Below are positions 19,799-29,355 of a stretch of DNA of 64,000 bases, piece after piece. The notes under the pieces were generated by a model. That model saw nothing but the letters and a program-made list of their open reading frames with translations, had not been told where the DNA came from and ran no database searches. The stretch comes from an uncultured Pelagibacteraceae bacterium (GTDB lineage: Bacteria; Pseudomonadota; Alphaproteobacteria; Pelagibacterales; Pelagibacteraceae). The position numbers and the translations under genes were made by a program. The stretch lies in contig CACJPA010000002.1 of the NCBI GenBank assembly GCA_902595105.1, positions 18,368-82,367 on the forward strand. Reading direction: 5' to 3'. How positions within the stretch are numbered: position 1 is the stretch's first letter; each line of letters opens with the position of its first letter.

Positions 19799-22567
19799 TT
19801 AACTAACTTCAGCTTGATGTTCTTTTGGTTTAACTTCAGTTTTAAATTGATTAGAGATTTTTTGTACTTCAACAGAAGACACTTTGTATTCTGCACACAT
19901 TGTTTCTTCATCTTTACCATGGCCTGTAACCATATTAACCATATGCTCTGGGAAATGGAATGTAGTAAACACTATTCCTTCTTTAACTTTGTCTGTCACT
20001 TCTACTTTAAGTGCAACTTCACCTCTACCTGAATAGAGTCTTCCAATATCACCAGTGTTTAGATCTCTATACTCAGCATCTTTAGGATGAATCAATAAAA
20101 CATCTTCATCAACAATATTTATGTTTTTTGTTCTTCTTGTCATTGTTGCGGCGTTGTAATGTTGTAAAACTCTACTTGTTGTTAAAATTAAAGGATAATC
20201 TTTTTTATTAGTCTCTATCTCACTAGACTCTTTCCAATCAAAGTTTTTAAGTCTACCTTTACCTAATTTAAAAGTTTCAGTATGTAAAATTTTAGTATCA
20301 GTTCCATCTTCTTGAACTGGCCATTGTAATCCGAATTTTCCTAATCTTTCTCTAGTTACTCCCTTAAAGAAAGGAACTATATCAGCAATCTCTTCTAGAA
20401 CTTGATCAGCGTCATAAGTTTGTTGGTCAAAACCTAATTTTTGCATCATCTCAGTCACAATTAATCCATCAGGTTTAGTGCCCGGTAAAGGAGGCACAGC
20501 TCTGTTTACTCTTTGAATTCTTCTCTCAGTATTTGTAAAAGTTCCATCTTTTTCTAAGAAAGTTGTACCTGGAAGAACAACTGTCGCTAATTTTGCCGTT
20601 TCACTCATAAATATTTCTTGAACAACTAGAAGCTCCAATGAGTTCATAGCTTCTATAACATGAGCACTATTAGGGTCAGTTTGAACTATATCTTCACCAA
20701 TAATCCATAAACCTTTAAGCTCTTTATCTATTGCAGCTTCAAACATTTGAGGAATTTTTAATCCTGGTTTAGTTGGATGTGTTACTCCATATTTTTGGGT
20801 ATAAAATTCTTGATGTTTTTCATCAGCCACAGGAAAATACCCAGCACCCTGGTGTGGTTGACAACCCATATCTGCTGCACCTTGAACATTGTTTTGGCCT
20901 CTTAAAGGATTAACCCCAACACCTTTTCTTCCAATGTTTCCAGTAATCATTGCTAGATCTGCAATTAGCATTACTGTTTTTGAACCTTGTTCGTGTTCAG
21001 TAACTCCTAATCCATGAAACTCCATTGAATTTCTAGCAGTTGCATATGCAATTGCAGCTTCTTTAACTAATTGTTTATCTACTCCAGCCACTTTTGCTAG
21101 TTGATCTACATCCTGTCTTTCAATCTCTTTTAAGAAATTATCAAAACCTTCAGTTCTATCTCTAACAAAATCTGCATTATAAAGTTTTGATTTTATAATA
21201 AAATGTAACATCATATTTAGAACTGCAACGTTAGTTCCAGGTCTTAGTTTAATGTGATAATCAGCAAGTTTCGCAAGTTCAGTTGTTACTGGATCTAGAA
21301 CAATTAGTTTTTTACCTTTCATCACTTGCTGTTTTATTTTAGCACCTGTTACAGGATGAGCATTAGTTGGATTAGCTCCAATGACTAAAAATAAATCTGC
21401 ATGATAAATATCTTCTGTAGAGTTAGTCGCTGCTCCTGTTCCAAAAGTTTGTTGCATTCCCCAAGCTGTTGGTGAATGGCAAATTCTTGCACAACAGTCT
21501 ACACTGTTAGTTCCCACAGCAGCTCTAATCATTTTTTGAAAAACATAATTTTCTTCATTTGTACATCTTGCAGAAGAAATTCCAGCAAAGGCATCTGGAC
21601 CATTTTCTTTTGTAATTTTATTCATTTCCTTTTTGATAAAATCGTAAGCTTCGTCCCAACTAGCCTCCTCAAACTTTCCATTTCTTTTTATTAATGGTGT
21701 TTTCAGTCTGTCAGGGTGATCATAAAAACTGAATGCATATCTACCTTTAATACAAGTGTGACCAGCGTTTACTTCTGTTTGTTTAGGTGTATCAATAGCT
21801 ACAACTTTATCATCTTTAATTGAAGCCTCTAAATTACAACCAACACCGCAGTATGAACAAGTTGTTCTAACTTTTTTATCTACTGCAGCAGACTTTGATT
21901 GAAAAACATCTGAGATAGCATCTGTTGGACAAGTGTGAGCGCAAGCACCACAAGAAACACAAGAACTATCTCCAAACATCATATCGTTATCAGTTGTTAT
22001 TCTTGATTCAAATCCTCTTCCACTCATTGTTAAAACGAATGAACCTTGAATTTCATCACAAGCTCTGACACATCTTCCACAATTGATACAATTGTCTAAA
22101 TTCATTCTCATGTAATCATGAGATGTATCTCTTGGAATTCCTTTATGTTGTTTTGGACTGTTATATCTGTGATCAGATATCTCTAAATCGTTTGCTACTG
22201 TTTGTAATTCACAATTATTATTTACCTCACAAGTATCACATTCCATTGGATGATCTGTTAATACTAATTCAACAATATTTTTTCTAAGATTTTTCAAAGA
22301 TTCATTTGATGTAAATATGTGTTGATTTTCAGCAACTGGAGTATGGCAAGAAGCAACTACTCTTGTAGGACCATCTTTTTCTAAAGCAACTTCGACCGAA
22401 CACACTCTACAAGCTCCATAAGGTGCTAAATTTGGATCATCACATAAAGTAGGAACTTTTTTTTCACCTACATAACTTTTTACAAATTTTAAAATAGATG
22501 AGTGATTTGGACCGATTTCATAAGGTTTTCCGTCAATATAAGCAATTTTTCTTTTCTCTGAACTCAT
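19799..22567 (-). CDS. fdsA: Molybdenum-dependent NAD-linked formate dehydrogenase alpha subunit (FdsA/FdhA type)
   Basis: N-terminal 2Fe-2S and 4Fe-4S modules, CSYCGVGC, CCARICHSPTAW (Cys, not Sec, at the Mo ligand position), LRGQNNVQGAADMG. Confidence 0.93.
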   Translation of the reverse strand: MSSEKRKIAYIDGKPYEIGPNHSSILKFVKSYVGEKKVPTLCDDPNLAPYGACRVCSVEVALEKDGPTRVVASCHTPVAENQHIFTSNESLKNLRKNIVELVLTDHPMECDTCEVNNNCELQTVANDLEISDHRYNSPKQHKGIPRDTSHDYMRMNLDNCINCGRCVRACDEIQGSFVLTMSGRGFESRITTDNDMMFGDSSCVSCGACAHTCPTDAISDVFQSKSAAVDKKVRTTCSYCGVGCNLEASIKDDKVVAIDTPKQTEVNAGHTCIKGRYAFSFYDHPDRLKTPLIKRNGKFEEASWDEAYDFIKKEMNKITKENGPDAFAGISSARCTNEENYVFQKMIRAAVGTNSVDCCARICHSPTAWGMQQTFGTGAATNSTEDIYHADLFLVIGANPTNAHPVTGAKIKQQVMKGKKLIVLDPVTTELAKLADYHIKLRPGTNVAVLNMMLHFIIKSKLYNADFVRDRTEGFDNFLKEIERQDVDQLAKVAGVDKQLVKEAAIAYATARNSMEFHGLGVTEHEQGSKTVMLIADLAMITGNIGRKGVGVNPLRGQNNVQGAADMGCQPHQGAGYFPVADEKHQEFYTQKYGVTHPTKPGLKIPQMFEAAIDKELKGLWIIGEDIVQTDPNSAHVIEAMNSLELLVVQEIFMSETAKLATVVLPGTTFLEKDGTFTNTERRIQRVNRAVPPLPGTKPDGLIVTEMMQKLGFDQQTYDADQVLEEIADIVPFFKGVTRERLGKFGLQWPVQEDGTDTKILHTETFKLGKGRLKNFDWKESSEIETNKKDYPLILTTSRVLQHYNAATMTRRTKNINIVDEDVLLIHPKDAEYRDLNTGDIGRLYSGRGEVALKVEVTDKVKEGIVFTTFHFPEHMVNMVTGHGKDEETMCAEYKVSSVEVQKISNQFKTEVKPKEHQAEVS

Positions 22568-24222
22568 TAATTATCTTTCACCATATCATTTTTCATTTCA
22601 TCCCCAAAGTATTTTAGGATGTTTTGAATAGGAGTGGGAATAGCTCCACATAAAGCACACAAACAACCTTTTTTCATTGTAACAAGCAATTCTTCAAGCA
22701 ATTTAAAAGGTATTTTTGCAGTTTTCTTTTTAGCTTGGTCAAACATTTCTTTACCTCTGTAAGATCCAAGTCTTCCAGGGAAACATTTTCCACATGATTC
22801 TTCAGCAGAAAATTCAAATAGATGATGAATGTATTCTGCCATAGAAAAATCTTTAGGAATACTCACCACACTAGCATGACCTAACATGAAACCTTTTGCA
22901 GTAAACTCCTGAAAATCTAAATTAAGATTTTCTACTTCACTTAATGGAACCACACCACCAAGTGGCCCACCAATTTGAAAAGCCTTTAATGGTTCTTTAT
23001 ATCCTCCTCCAATTTCATTAAATATTTTTTTCATTGGCGTTCCCATATCAATTTCATAAACACCTGGGTTGTTAAAGAAACTATCTAAACAAACCAATTT
23101 AGTACCTGCAGATTTTTTATTTCCTATAGATGAAAATTTTTCAGAACCATTTATTAAAATTCCAGTTGCAGCTGCTAAAGTTTCAACATTGTTAACTACA
23201 GTTGGTTTTTTATATAATCCTTCTGTAACAGGAAAAGGAGGTCTAACATCAACTTCTGCTCGTCTTCCTTCAATAGACGCAATCAAAGCTGTTTCTTCTC
23301 CACAAATATAAGCACCTTGACCAATACAAATTCCAAGGTCAAAAGAAAAATCAGTTCCTAAAATATTTTCACCCAGAAGACCTAACTTTTTAAGTTCATT
23401 GATACTTCCATTGATGGCTTCAATAGATTTTGGATATTCTCCACGAATATATAAAACTCCCTCATCGCTTCCAATTACAAATCCACACATTACCATTCCA
23501 AAAATAACTTTTAGAGGCTGGTCTTCTAATAAATATCTATCTGAAAAAGCGCCAGAGTCACCTTCGTCTGCATTACAGATAACATATTTTTTTTCTCCTT
23601 TTGCTTTACTACAAAAATCCCATTTCATTCCTGTAGGAAATCCCGCACCACCTCTTCCTGTTAAATTTGAATCTAAAAGTGATTTAATAATTTCCTTTTT
23701 ATCGGTTTTTAAAAATTTATTTAATTGATCTTTAAATTGGTCAGTAGATGAAAGTTTATCATCCATTAAGAAACTTGTTGTTGCAAAACTTTTTGAGAAA
23801 AATTTCTCTTGTTTAATCTCTTCACCTTTAATTATTTGGTCAATTTTTTCTATATCTTTCCCAGCATAATTTTCTCCATCATAATGGAATGCATGGTTTT
23901 CATAACAATGTCCTAAGCAAAACATTTCTCCAACTTTATCGTCACCAAGTTTTTCTTTTAAAGTATATTTTAACTTCTCTTGTGTGCCAGCACACATACA
24001 TGCGCTTCCATTGCAAACAAAAGCTTTCTTTTCTCTATGAGATGGCCTTAAAAATTCATAAAATGATTCAGCTCCATGAAGTGTTGAAACCCCAAGGTTA
24101 TGTTTTTTAGCAATTTCTTTGATATCTTGCGGTTTATCGCTCAATGTATTTTCAGATATTTGCTTAAACAGATTTTCCTTAAGTCCAATTCTACCTGATA
24201 GATTACTTATATTTTTTGACAA
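22567..24222 (-). CDS. fdsB: Formate dehydrogenase FMN/Fe-S subunit, NuoE-like (FdsG) and NuoF-like (FdsB) domains fused
   Basis: N-terminal CNGSACMCAGTQ...CLGHCYE thioredoxin-like 2Fe-2S motif; C-terminal GRGGAGFPTGMKW, CNADEGDSGAF, IRGEYP, SCGKCFPGR; TTG start. Confidence 0.92.
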   Translation of the reverse strand: MSKNISNLSGRIGLKENLFKQISENTLSDKPQDIKEIAKKHNLGVSTLHGAESFYEFLRPSHREKKAFVCNGSACMCAGTQEKLKYTLKEKLGDDKVGEMFCLGHCYENHAFHYDGENYAGKDIEKIDQIIKGEEIKQEKFFSKSFATTSFLMDDKLSSTDQFKDQLNKFLKTDKKEIIKSLLDSNLTGRGGAGFPTGMKWDFCSKAKGEKKYVICNADEGDSGAFSDRYLLEDQPLKVIFGMVMCGFVIGSDEGVLYIRGEYPKSIEAINGSINELKKLGLLGENILGTDFSFDLGICIGQGAYICGEETALIASIEGRRAEVDVRPPFPVTEGLYKKPTVVNNVETLAAATGILINGSEKFSSIGNKKSAGTKLVCLDSFFNNPGVYEIDMGTPMKKIFNEIGGGYKEPLKAFQIGGPLGGVVPLSEVENLNLDFQEFTAKGFMLGHASVVSIPKDFSMAEYIHHLFEFSAEESCGKCFPGRLGSYRGKEMFDQAKKKTAKIPFKLLEELLVTMKKGCLCALCGAIPTPIQNILKYFGDEMKNDMVKDN

Positions 24223-24248
24223 TTTACCCTTTACCCTTTTTTAATAGC

Positions 24249-25091
24249 TCAAGTATTTATTATAATCCTATCTTTATTGCTATAAATATTAAAGCTATCC
24301 TCTTTTACAAAACCAACCAATGTCATGTCAAACTTATTTGCTAAATCAATAGCAAGACTAGTTGGCGCACCAACACCTATTAAAATCCCAATATTTGCCA
24401 TAAGTGCTTTTTGCACCAGGTCAAAATTAAGTCTACCGGAACAAGCTAAAAATTGTGAAGTGTTATCAAGTAAATTTTCTTTTAGAGCATAACCAATAAG
24501 TTTATCTAAAGCATTATGACGACCAACATCTTCCTTAATGGCAACTATATCTCCTTGAGCAGTAAATAATCCACTTGCATGAATACCTCCAGTTTTTGAA
24601 AATTCTGATTGATTTTGACGAAGCTTTTTTGGTGAGCTCATTAAAACCTCTTTTGATATTTTTGGATTAGATTTTAAAATTTTATCTTTTTTAATAATTT
24701 CTAAAGCATCTAAAGAACTTTTGCCACAAACACCACAAGATGAGTTTGTTAGAAAATTTCTTTTTATTTTGTCTACATCAATGTTATCTGAATTATTAAT
24801 TGTAACAATAATTTTATTTTTTAGACCGTATTGTTCTGTAGGTTTACCAGTGAGCTCAATTTTTTCGACATAATCAATTTTTTCAATTATTTTTTCATTA
24901 AAAAGAAAACCTCGTACTAAATCTTCATCATCTCCTGGAGTTCTCATTGTAACTGAAATAGTTTTTTCAACCCAAATTTCCTTATCTTTATATTTAATTA
25001 TTATTTCTACAGGTTCCTCTATAGATATATGATCATTAAATTTATCTAAATTTTCAGATTTAAATTTAAATACTTTGTATTCAGAATTCAT
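24249..25091 (-). CDS. fdhD: Formate dehydrogenase accessory sulfurtransferase FdhD
   Basis: RTPGDDEDLVRGFLF, SSCGVCGKSSLDAL, TGGIHASGLF, EDVGRHNALDKLIG motifs. Confidence 0.95.
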   Translation of the reverse strand: MNSEYKVFKFKSENLDKFNDHISIEEPVEIIIKYKDKEIWVEKTISVTMRTPGDDEDLVRGFLFNEKIIEKIDYVEKIELTGKPTEQYGLKNKIIVTINNSDNIDVDKIKRNFLTNSSCGVCGKSSLDALEIIKKDKILKSNPKISKEVLMSSPKKLRQNQSEFSKTGGIHASGLFTAQGDIVAIKEDVGRHNALDKLIGYALKENLLDNTSQFLACSGRLNFDLVQKALMANIGILIGVGAPTSLAIDLANKFDMTLVGFVKEDSFNIYSNKDRIIINT

Positions 25092-25170
25092 TCGAGCAGT
25101 ATATTTTAACTTTAAAAATATGAAAGAATGAAAAAATAAGTTTATGAATTATTGATGTGAATTTTCTTTA

Positions 25171-25206
25171 AAAAAGCGACTTATAAAAGATATAAATCGC
25201 TTTTTT
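25171..25206 (-). terminator. Rho-independent terminator hairpin downstream of NAD-dependent formate dehydrogenase
   Basis: AAAAAGCGA...17 nt...TCGCTTTTT inverted repeat with flanking A/T tracts in a 123 bp gap. Confidence 0.75.
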
Positions 25207-25214
25207 ATAAGAAT

Positions 25215-26414
25215 TTATTTTTTTTGATACTTTGCAGCTTCTTCTGAACCGTCAGTTGCAGTCCCTTTGCTATATGAGTGTGCACCCATACCTGCAAGCT
25301 CTCCATCTTTAACTATAAGATACTGATTTCTGATTTCTTTTTTCTCAAAAAAACATTCCAGTATTTCTCTAACACCATCTGCGTATCTAGTTTGTGCTGA
25401 TAGAGATGTTCCAGAAGTATGTGGCGTCATCCCGTGATGAGGCATCGATCTCCAAGGATGATCATTTGGTGCAGGCTGAGGAAACCAAACATCTCCAGCA
25501 TAACCACTTAATTGACCAGATTTAAGGGCTGCAGCAATTGCATCTTTATCACAAATTTTTCCTCTAGCGGTATTTACGATATAAGCTCCTTTTTTCATCT
25601 TATTAATCATTGTTTCATCAAAAAGATGTTCAGTTTCAGGATGCAGTGGACAATTAATTGTAACTACATCACAAACTTTAACCATAGATTCAACTGAATC
25701 ATGAAAAGTTAAATTTAACTCTTTTTCAACCTTTTCTGGCAATCTATGTCTATCAAAATAATGGAGATGAACATCAAAAGGTTTCATTTTTCTTAAAGCA
25801 TCTAAACCAATTCTTCCTGCTGCTACTGTACCAATATGCATTCCTTCAACATCATAAGATCTCTGAACAGCATCAGCGATGTTCCAGCCACCATTATTTA
25901 CTATTGCATATTGCGAATGGTAATCTCTAACCATAGATACAATCATCATAACTATATGTTCAGCAACTGATCTAGAATTACAGTAGGTAACTTCAACTAC
26001 ATCAATTTTATGATCCATTGCAGCTTGCAAATCAACGTGATCAGACCCAATACCTGCTGTAATTGCCATTTTAAGGTTCGGAGCAGACTCCATTTTTTTT
26101 CTTGTTAGGTAATATGGAAAGAAAGGCTGTGAAATAACTACATCTGCGTCTACTAATTCTTTATCAGCAGTGCAATCATCTCCATCTTTATCAGAGGTAA
26201 CAACTAATTGGTGACCATTACTCTCTAAAAATTTTCTTAAGCCTAATTCTCCTGAAACACATCCTAATAACTCACCAGGTTTAAAATCTCTTCCATTTGG
26301 TGAAGGAAGAGTCATACCATCAGGATATTTATCTATTTTTGGAAGATCCCCTAAAGGATAATTTTTGGGCATCCCATTTATAGGGTCGTCGTATAATACA
26401 CAAAGTATTTTCAT
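25215..26414 (-). CDS. fdh: NAD-dependent formate dehydrogenase (D-2-hydroxyacid dehydrogenase superfamily, metal-free)
   Basis: 399 aa; TAGIGSDHVDLQAAMDH, EVTYCNSRSVAEHIVMMIVSMVRDY, GRIGLDALRKMKPFDVHLHYFDRHRL, QPAPNDHPWRSMPHHGMTPHTSGTSLSAQ are diagnostic. Confidence 0.96.
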   Translation of the reverse strand: MKILCVLYDDPINGMPKNYPLGDLPKIDKYPDGMTLPSPNGRDFKPGELLGCVSGELGLRKFLESNGHQLVVTSDKDGDDCTADKELVDADVVISQPFFPYYLTRKKMESAPNLKMAITAGIGSDHVDLQAAMDHKIDVVEVTYCNSRSVAEHIVMMIVSMVRDYHSQYAIVNNGGWNIADAVQRSYDVEGMHIGTVAAGRIGLDALRKMKPFDVHLHYFDRHRLPEKVEKELNLTFHDSVESMVKVCDVVTINCPLHPETEHLFDETMINKMKKGAYIVNTARGKICDKDAIAAALKSGQLSGYAGDVWFPQPAPNDHPWRSMPHHGMTPHTSGTSLSAQTRYADGVREILECFFEKKEIRNQYLIVKDGELAGMGAHSYSKGTATDGSEEAAKYQKK

Positions 26415-26535
26415 TTTTATTTTTTCTCATTTCTTTACCCTTATGGTTATTTACCCTATTTTTTTCTCTACAGTCTTAATTTATTAAAAATTTTTTATTC
26501 CTTCAATATTATTTTTTATAACAAATAAATAAAAT

Positions 26536-27009
26536 TTATTTCGAGGGATAATTTTTTTTCAGAATAAATTTGTTAACTAATATAGCTAATCCTAAGATTA
26601 TAATACATCCGAATATTATTGGATTTATTAAGTATTCAAATGACGCACTTCCAATAATAACCATAATTGGATTACCACCAGCAGGTGGGTGAACAATATT
26701 TAATAAAATCATAAAGAAAACACCAGCACCTACAGCTAAGGCAATATTTATGTATATAGGCAAAGGTATGAAATTAACAAAAATAACACCAACAAGTGCA
26801 GTACACAAATGACCAAAAAAAACATTTTTTGGTTGTGCAAATGGACTTTCGGGAAAACCAAATAATAGCACCATTGATGAGCCAAAAGATCCAGCTATGA
26901 AATATCCCAAAGTACTTTTGTAAGTTAAAACAGTTAAAACACCAATTGTAATTGTTGAAAAAAAACCTGCAATCAAAGCTTTTTGTAATGTAGATTTATC
27001 TATATTCAT
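26536..27009 (-). CDS. HPP family membrane protein
   Basis: IVHPPAGGNPIMV signature, four hydrophobic segments. Confidence 0.88.
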   Translation of the reverse strand: MNIDKSTLQKALIAGFFSTITIGVLTVLTYKSTLGYFIAGSFGSSMVLLFGFPESPFAQPKNVFFGHLCTALVGVIFVNFIPLPIYINIALAVGAGVFFMILLNIVHPPAGGNPIMVIIGSASFEYLINPIIFGCIIILGLAILVNKFILKKNYPSK

Positions 27010-27407
27010 TTATTTTCTAAAGCCTTTTGAACTGTTTTTAATGGCAAAAGCAAACATTCTTTTCTACTAATATTTTTCTTATTAAGTATTTCTTTAAAGC
27101 TTTTCCATTCGTTATCTACTTTAGATTTTATATCATCAAACAATTTCTCTCCATGCGATATAAAGGTCATTATTTGATTAATCTTTTTATCTCTTATTTT
27201 TCTAGATAATAAGCTTACCGATGCCTGACAATAAACACATGATTTGCACTGATAAGCCATGTCTTTTACAACTTCATCCTTAACAATTAAGCTTATTTCC
27301 ATTTCATCTCCACATAATGGATTTTTGTGTTTAGTTTTATGAGTGTAGTTTTCAAGAACTTTGTTGTTTTCTGTATGTGAGGCAATTTCTAAAATTCTTA
27401 AGTCCAT
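27006..27407 (-). CDS. IscU/SufU-like iron-sulfur scaffold family protein
   Basis: NPLCGDEMEISL, CKSCVYCQASVSLLS, KECLLLPL conserved Cys arrangement of NifU-N family. Confidence 0.8.
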   Translation of the reverse strand: MDLRILEIASHTENNKVLENYTHKTKHKNPLCGDEMEISLIVKDEVVKDMAYQCKSCVYCQASVSLLSRKIRDKKINQIMTFISHGEKLFDDIKSKVDNEWKSFKEILNKKNISRKECLLLPLKTVQKALENK

Positions 27408-27450
27408 TTAATTTCTTTAATTCAAGTTTGAATGTTTTATATTTTGATTA

Positions 27451-28056
27451 ATGGATCATAACAATATTTTAGGCACAGTGCTAGCAGGCGGAAAGTCACA
27501 AAGATTTGGTGAAGATAAATCACAAGTGTCCTTAGCAAACAAGCTATTAATAGATTACGTATTGTCCGAAATAATTGATCAATTTAAAGAGATTTTGATT
27601 GTCTCAAATAATTCGATAAATTTTCGAAGTTCAGAAAAAATAACTAAAATTGAAGACTATAAAAAAGGACTTGGTCCTTTATGTGGGGTTTTATCTGCCA
27701 TGAAATGGATCAAAACAAATAAAAGAGATTACCAGTGGATAGCAACCTTCCCTGTGGATACCCCATTTTTTAAGAGACAAATACTTAAAGACTTTATTAA
27801 AAATATTAATTTCAATGAAAGTGACTTATTTTTTATTAAATCAAATAATACTAGACATAATGTTTTTGGCTTATGGTCAATAAAATTACTAGATAGGTTA
27901 GAAAAGGACTTAAATGATGGAGAAAGAAAAGTAGAGTTTTGGGCAAATAATGTTGGGGTTAAAATAATTAATATGGAGTTTCCAAATAATGATCCATTCT
28001 TTAATATAAATACTAAAGAAGATTTAGAACAAGCTAAAGAATTATTAAAAAAATGA
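27451..28056 (+). CDS. mobA: Molybdenum cofactor guanylyltransferase
   Basis: GTVLAGGKSQRFGEDKSQVSL, FPVDTPFF; next to moeA and Mo-formate dehydrogenase. Confidence 0.92.
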   Translation: MDHNNILGTVLAGGKSQRFGEDKSQVSLANKLLIDYVLSEIIDQFKEILIVSNNSINFRSSEKITKIEDYKKGLGPLCGVLSAMKWIKTNKRDYQWIATFPVDTPFFKRQILKDFIKNINFNESDLFFIKSNNTRHNVFGLWSIKLLDRLEKDLNDGERKVEFWANNVGVKIINMEFPNNDPFFNINTKEDLEQAKELLKK

Positions 28057-29306
28057 TTAGTTACGATCAATCTAAGAAAATTTTAAAAAAAGCAAAACTT
28101 AAAATCAAAGATGAAATTATATTGAGTGAAAACTCTCTTAATAGAGTGATTTCAAATCATATTTATTCAAAGATCAATTATCCAGCAGGAGATAATGCTG
28201 CATTTGATGGATTTGCAGTTAAATCAAGAGATACTAGTGGAATTAGAAAAAATTCACCAAAACAATTTAAAATAATTGGATCTATTGCAGCAGGAAAAAA
28301 ATCATTAAATAAAAAAATTAAAAAATACGATGCTATTGAAATAATGACAGGTGGTATAATTCCTAAAGGTTTTGATACAATTATTCCAATAGAACAGATT
28401 ACTTTTTACCCGAATAAAAATAATAAAAAATACATTTTAATTAATCAAAAAATTAAAAAATTTAATCACGTAAGATTTTCAGGCTCAGACTTTAAAAAAG
28501 GTGAGATCGTAGTTAAAAAAAACACAATTATTCAACCAAATCATATTTTAGCTTTTAAAACTTTAGGAATTAAAAAAATTAAAGTGAAAAAAAAGATTAA
28601 TATTTTATTTTTTTCAACAGGAAACGAAATTACAGACCAAGACAACATTCCAAACTGGAAAGTTAGAAACTCAAATAGCCATTATATCAAAAATCTTAGA
28701 GAAAACTTTTTATTCAATTTTAAAAATGGTGGTATACTTAGAGATAACCATCAAAATATTTATAAATCTCAAATTAAAAAACTTATAAATAGTGATACTG
28801 ATATATTGATAACTTCAGGTGCTGTTTCAGCTGGAAAATATGACTATATTCCTAGTGTTGTTAAGATATTTAAATTATCCAATTATTTTAAAAGTGTAGC
28901 AATCCGACCAGGAAAACCAATTCTATTTGCTAAAATTAAAGGAAAACAAAAAGCAATCTTTGGACTTCCTGGAAATCCAATGTCATCATCTGCCTGCTTT
29001 AGATTTTTTGTTATCCCTTTTATGGAGAATATCTTGGGATTAAGTGAAGAACAGCCTATCAGAGCGATTTTAAAAAATAGTTTTTCCAAAAAACAAAAAT
29101 TTACAAGGTTTGCAAAAAGTAAATTAAGCACAACTAAAAATGGAAAAATAGAAGTTGAAATTTTACAAGGACAAGAGTCTTTTAGAGTTAAATCTTTTGT
29201 TAAATCGAACATTTGGTCTTTGTTGCCAGCAGGAAAATCAAAATTTAAAAAAGGGGATATCTTAGATTGTTTTTTCCCCAACCACTCTAATCAAACTTTA
29301 ATTTAG
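28053..29306 (+). CDS. moeA: Molybdopterin molybdenumtransferase
   Basis: GDNAAFDGFAVKS, EIMTGGIIPKGFDTIIPIEQ, SGAVSAGKYDYIP, GLPGNPMSS. Confidence 0.94.
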   Translation: MISYDQSKKILKKAKLKIKDEIILSENSLNRVISNHIYSKINYPAGDNAAFDGFAVKSRDTSGIRKNSPKQFKIIGSIAAGKKSLNKKIKKYDAIEIMTGGIIPKGFDTIIPIEQITFYPNKNNKKYILINQKIKKFNHVRFSGSDFKKGEIVVKKNTIIQPNHILAFKTLGIKKIKVKKKINILFFSTGNEITDQDNIPNWKVRNSNSHYIKNLRENFLFNFKNGGILRDNHQNIYKSQIKKLINSDTDILITSGAVSAGKYDYIPSVVKIFKLSNYFKSVAIRPGKPILFAKIKGKQKAIFGLPGNPMSSSACFRFFVIPFMENILGLSEEQPIRAILKNSFSKKQKFTRFAKSKLSTTKNGKIEVEILQGQESFRVKSFVKSNIWSLLPAGKSKFKKGDILDCFFPNHSNQTLI

Positions 29307-29355
29307 AAACGTATTTTTGTTGTAGAAAAATCTTTTTAGAATTAGATTTCTCCAT

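Noticed and set aside
19799-22567. Possible selenocysteine at the FdsA active site
   Set aside because: The translated motif CCARICHSPT is read through with Cys and no in-frame TGA interrupts the ORF.
28883-29281. 132-aa antisense ORF over moeA
   Set aside because: Antisense to a strongly conserved moeA; no recognisable motif.
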